From positions 1 through 5,760 of the forward strand of contig JANYEO010000171.1 of NCBI GenBank assembly GCA_025363025.1: 5,760 bases of DNA, given 5' to 3'. Position 1 is the first letter of the stretch. Every line of letters begins with the position of its first letter. The stretch comes from Opitutia bacterium. Lineage in GTDB: Bacteria; Verrucomicrobiota; Verrucomicrobiia; Opitutales; JANYEO01. This document shows positions 3,932 through 5,760 of this stretch, one piece after another. Both the position numbers and the translations under genes were made by a program. The notes beneath the pieces were generated by a model. The model made no database searches, was not told the DNA's origin, and saw only the letters and a program-made list of their open reading frames with translations.

Positions 3932-5760
3932 ATGAAGCCAAAACTGCTGGCAAACCATAAAGCCATTATGACCTTGCCGACTGAAGACCTGCTCCCCGAT
4001 CAACCTACCAGTAAAACGTTATCAGGAAATTTAACGCCGATGATGCAGCAGTACATGGGCTTTCGTACGCAGTTGCCGGCTGGGACTCTGCTGTTCTTTC
4101 GCTTGGGGGATTTTTTTGAGCTTTTTTTGGAAGATGCGGAAATAGGCTCAAAGATTATGGGGCTAACCCTGACTAAGCGGCATGAGACGCCGATGGCGGG
4201 CATCCCTGCTTATACCCTGGATAACTACGTCCAGAAATGTTTGGAGGCAGGCTACTGTGTGGCTATTTGCGACCAAGTAGAGGCCCCGCAGGCCGGAAAG
4301 CTCGTCCGCCGCGCATTAACCCGCATTTTAACTCCTGGGACAACCCTTGAAGCAAGTGGCCTTGAAGGGAAGGAAAATAACCTCCTGCTGGCCTTCCACC
4401 TCTACCAAAGTAAACCGGGGATCACTTGTGCTTGGGCGGATATTGCCTCTGGCCATTTTACCATTGCTTATGCAGAGGACGCAGCGGCGTTAATTGACAC
4501 CCTCTATGCCCTGCCCATCCGCGAGCTTTTAATACCTGAAGGCGCACGGGCCAAATGGGAAGCGGCTCAACCGGGCCTCTTTAAGGCTTTGGCCCCGCTG
4601 TTTGAGCGTTTGCCGGTAGCGGAGCTCCCCCTGGGGCGCTTTGACCTGACGGAAGGAGCCCGCCACGTACGCACGACCCTAGGCATGATGACGCTTGCGG
4701 GCTTTGGGATTAAAGACACCCACCCAGCATTAGGCAGTGCGGGGGCCCTCCTCCACTACGCAACGCAGAGCCTTTGCCAAGCACCCACGCATTTAAGGAA
4801 ACTCTCTGAACATGCGCCAGCAGCTACCCTGCGGATAGACCCCTCGACCTTACGGGGGTTAGAAGTCTTCCGCTCTACAACTGGGGAACGAGAAGGCAGC
4901 CTCCTTAAGGCCTTGAATGGAACGGTAACAGCGGCTGGCAGCCGGTTGCTCGAGCGGACCCTTGCAAGCCCGCTGGTCGACCTTATTGAAATTACCCGCA
5001 GGCAGCAAATTGTAGGCGCTTTTGTAAGACACCCGGCCCTGGCAGAGCATTTGCAAACGACCCTCTCCCCCATAAGGGACATCCCCCGTATTTTAAGCCG
5101 ATTAAGTAACAGAGCGAGAAACCCACGGGAGCTAGGCGGCATTCGTAGCAGCTTGCTAGGCCTGCCAGCGATTTTGAAACCGCTAGAGACCCTCGCCCAT
5201 ACAGAGCCCCATCTAGCGCCCTATTTAACGAAAATAGACCGGTTTGAGGATTTAACGAGCCTGCTTGAACACTCCTTGTATGGAACCCTCCCCACTGCGA
5301 TTGGTGAAGGGCCGGTGATTGCAACTGGTATAGATCTGGAACTAGACCGCCTCCAAGCCCTAGGCCAAGAGAATGACAGCTGGCTGCTGGCCTTTGAGCA
5401 AGAAGAGCAAAAAGTAACGGGGATAAAGAACCTCAAAGTTCGCTATCATGGGACCCTTGGGTATTGCATTGAAGTTACCAAAGCTAACCTAGGCCTTGTA
5501 CCGGCCCACTACATCCGCCGACAAACAGGGGCCAATAACGAGCGCTACACGACCCCTGCCCTCCGCGAGAAAGAACGCGCTGTCTTCACGGCCAAAGATG
5601 CTGCCTTTGCCCGCGAGACTATCCTCTTCGAAGGTTTAGTAGCAGCGGTACTCGCCCTTTCTGAAAGACTTTATGAAGCAGCCGAAGCCCTGGCAGAGCT
5701 GGACCTTTTCATCGGCTGGGGCACCCTCGCCCATGCTTGGAACTATTGCTGCCCAACGGT
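3932..5760 (+). CDS. mutS: DNA mismatch repair protein MutS, 3' end missing
   Basis: MutS recognises mispaired or looped bases and recruits MutL to start repair. The 609 complete codons in view cover about two thirds of a typical MutS of 850-900 residues. The mismatch-binding domain (about 35-145) has TPMMQQY (35-41) and the F-x-E motif in GDFFELF (59-65), whose Phe stacks on the mismatch. A connector domain (about 155-285) follows, then core and lever (about 295-450 and 540 onward) with the clamp (about 450-540), including LKVRYHGTLGYCIEV (501-515) and YIRRQTGANNERYTTP (527-542). The Walker ATPase domain lies beyond the window. I took the first in-frame ATG (3932), preceded by AGGG only 2 bases away. 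This gives about 24 more residues before TPMMQQY than E. coli MutS has; the ATG at 3968 is an alternative. The frame is intact through two T7 runs. Confidence 0.95.
   Translation, partial: MKPKLLANHKAIMTLPTEDLLPDQPTSKTLSGNLTPMMQQYMGFRTQLPAGTLLFFRLGDFFELFLEDAEIGSKIMGLTLTKRHETPMAGIPAYTLDNYVQKCLEAGYCVAICDQVEAPQAGKLVRRALTRILTPGTTLEASGLEGKENNLLLAFHLYQSKPGITCAWADIASGHFTIAYAEDAAALIDTLYALPIRELLIPEGARAKWEAAQPGLFKALAPLFERLPVAELPLGRFDLTEGARHVRTTLGMMTLAGFGIKDTHPALGSAGALLHYATQSLCQAPTHLRKLSEHAPAATLRIDPSTLRGLEVFRSTTGEREGSLLKALNGTVTAAGSRLLERTLASPLVDLIEITRRQQIVGAFVRHPALAEHLQTTLSPIRDIPRILSRLSNRARNPRELGGIRSSLLGLPAILKPLETLAHTEPHLAPYLTKIDRFEDLTSLLEHSLYGTLPTAIGEGPVIATGIDLELDRLQALGQENDSWLLAFEQEEQKVTGIKNLKVRYHGTLGYCIEVTKANLGLVPAHYIRRQTGANNERYTTPALREKERAVFTAKDAAFARETILFEGLVAAVLALSERLYEAAEALAELDLFIGWGTLAHAWNYCCPT

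Noticed and set aside
3749..4003. Minus-strand 84-residue frame
   Set aside because: It runs antisense through the end of the ZntB-like gene, repeat copy 2 and the start of mutS, so it is a by-product of the repeat.
4756..5436. Minus-strand frames opposite mutS
   Set aside because: MutS domains are continuous on the plus strand across this region.

Overview
The window reads as ordinary bacterial chromosome with short intergenic gaps, genes on both strands and coding DNA of moderate GC. The gene-poor stretch from about 209 to 700 is clearly richer in A+T. HisS starts with an LPGFREFYP-type N-terminus, and MutS has a CDQ-x-E-x-PQ-x-GK stretch. From memory of these families, both fit the Verrucomicrobiota (Opitutia-like) best. 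This placement is an inference and was not searched.

Layout from left to right. The 5' end of a secreted phosphate-binding protein gene (pstS-like) lies on the minus strand at 1-208. An A+T-rich stretch follows, holding a plus-strand reading frame (346-666) that ends in a truncated match to the N-terminus of Hcp, the type VI secretion tube protein. This is probably a gene remnant. At 704-907 there is a repeat-rich block. Next comes a minus-strand pair: hisS (1311-2630), followed by a small membrane-anchored protein of unknown function (905-1318) whose start overlaps the hisS stop. Divergent from hisS, on the plus strand, are a ZntB/CorA-type divalent-metal transporter gene (2771-3772) and then mutS (3932 to the right edge). 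mutS is cut before its ATPase domain.

The genes are mostly unrelated housekeeping functions: phosphate uptake, histidyl-tRNA charging, metal transport and mismatch repair. They do not form one pathway. The only tight coupling visible is the 8-bp overlap between hisS and the small membrane protein gene.

The most notable feature is a family of short dispersed repeats of about 122 bp with imperfect terminal inverted repeats. Two nearly full copies lie at 781-902 and 3783-3905. A shortened or partial copy lies at about 2654-2717 in the hisS/zntB divergent gap. An extra end sequence lies at 704-724. They occupy three of the intergenic gaps and encode no transposase, so they look like MITE-like or palindromic intergenic elements. 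The remnant copy appears to supply the -35 box of the putative hisS promoter. I found no tRNA, rRNA or CRISPR array and no convincing new multi-gene system.
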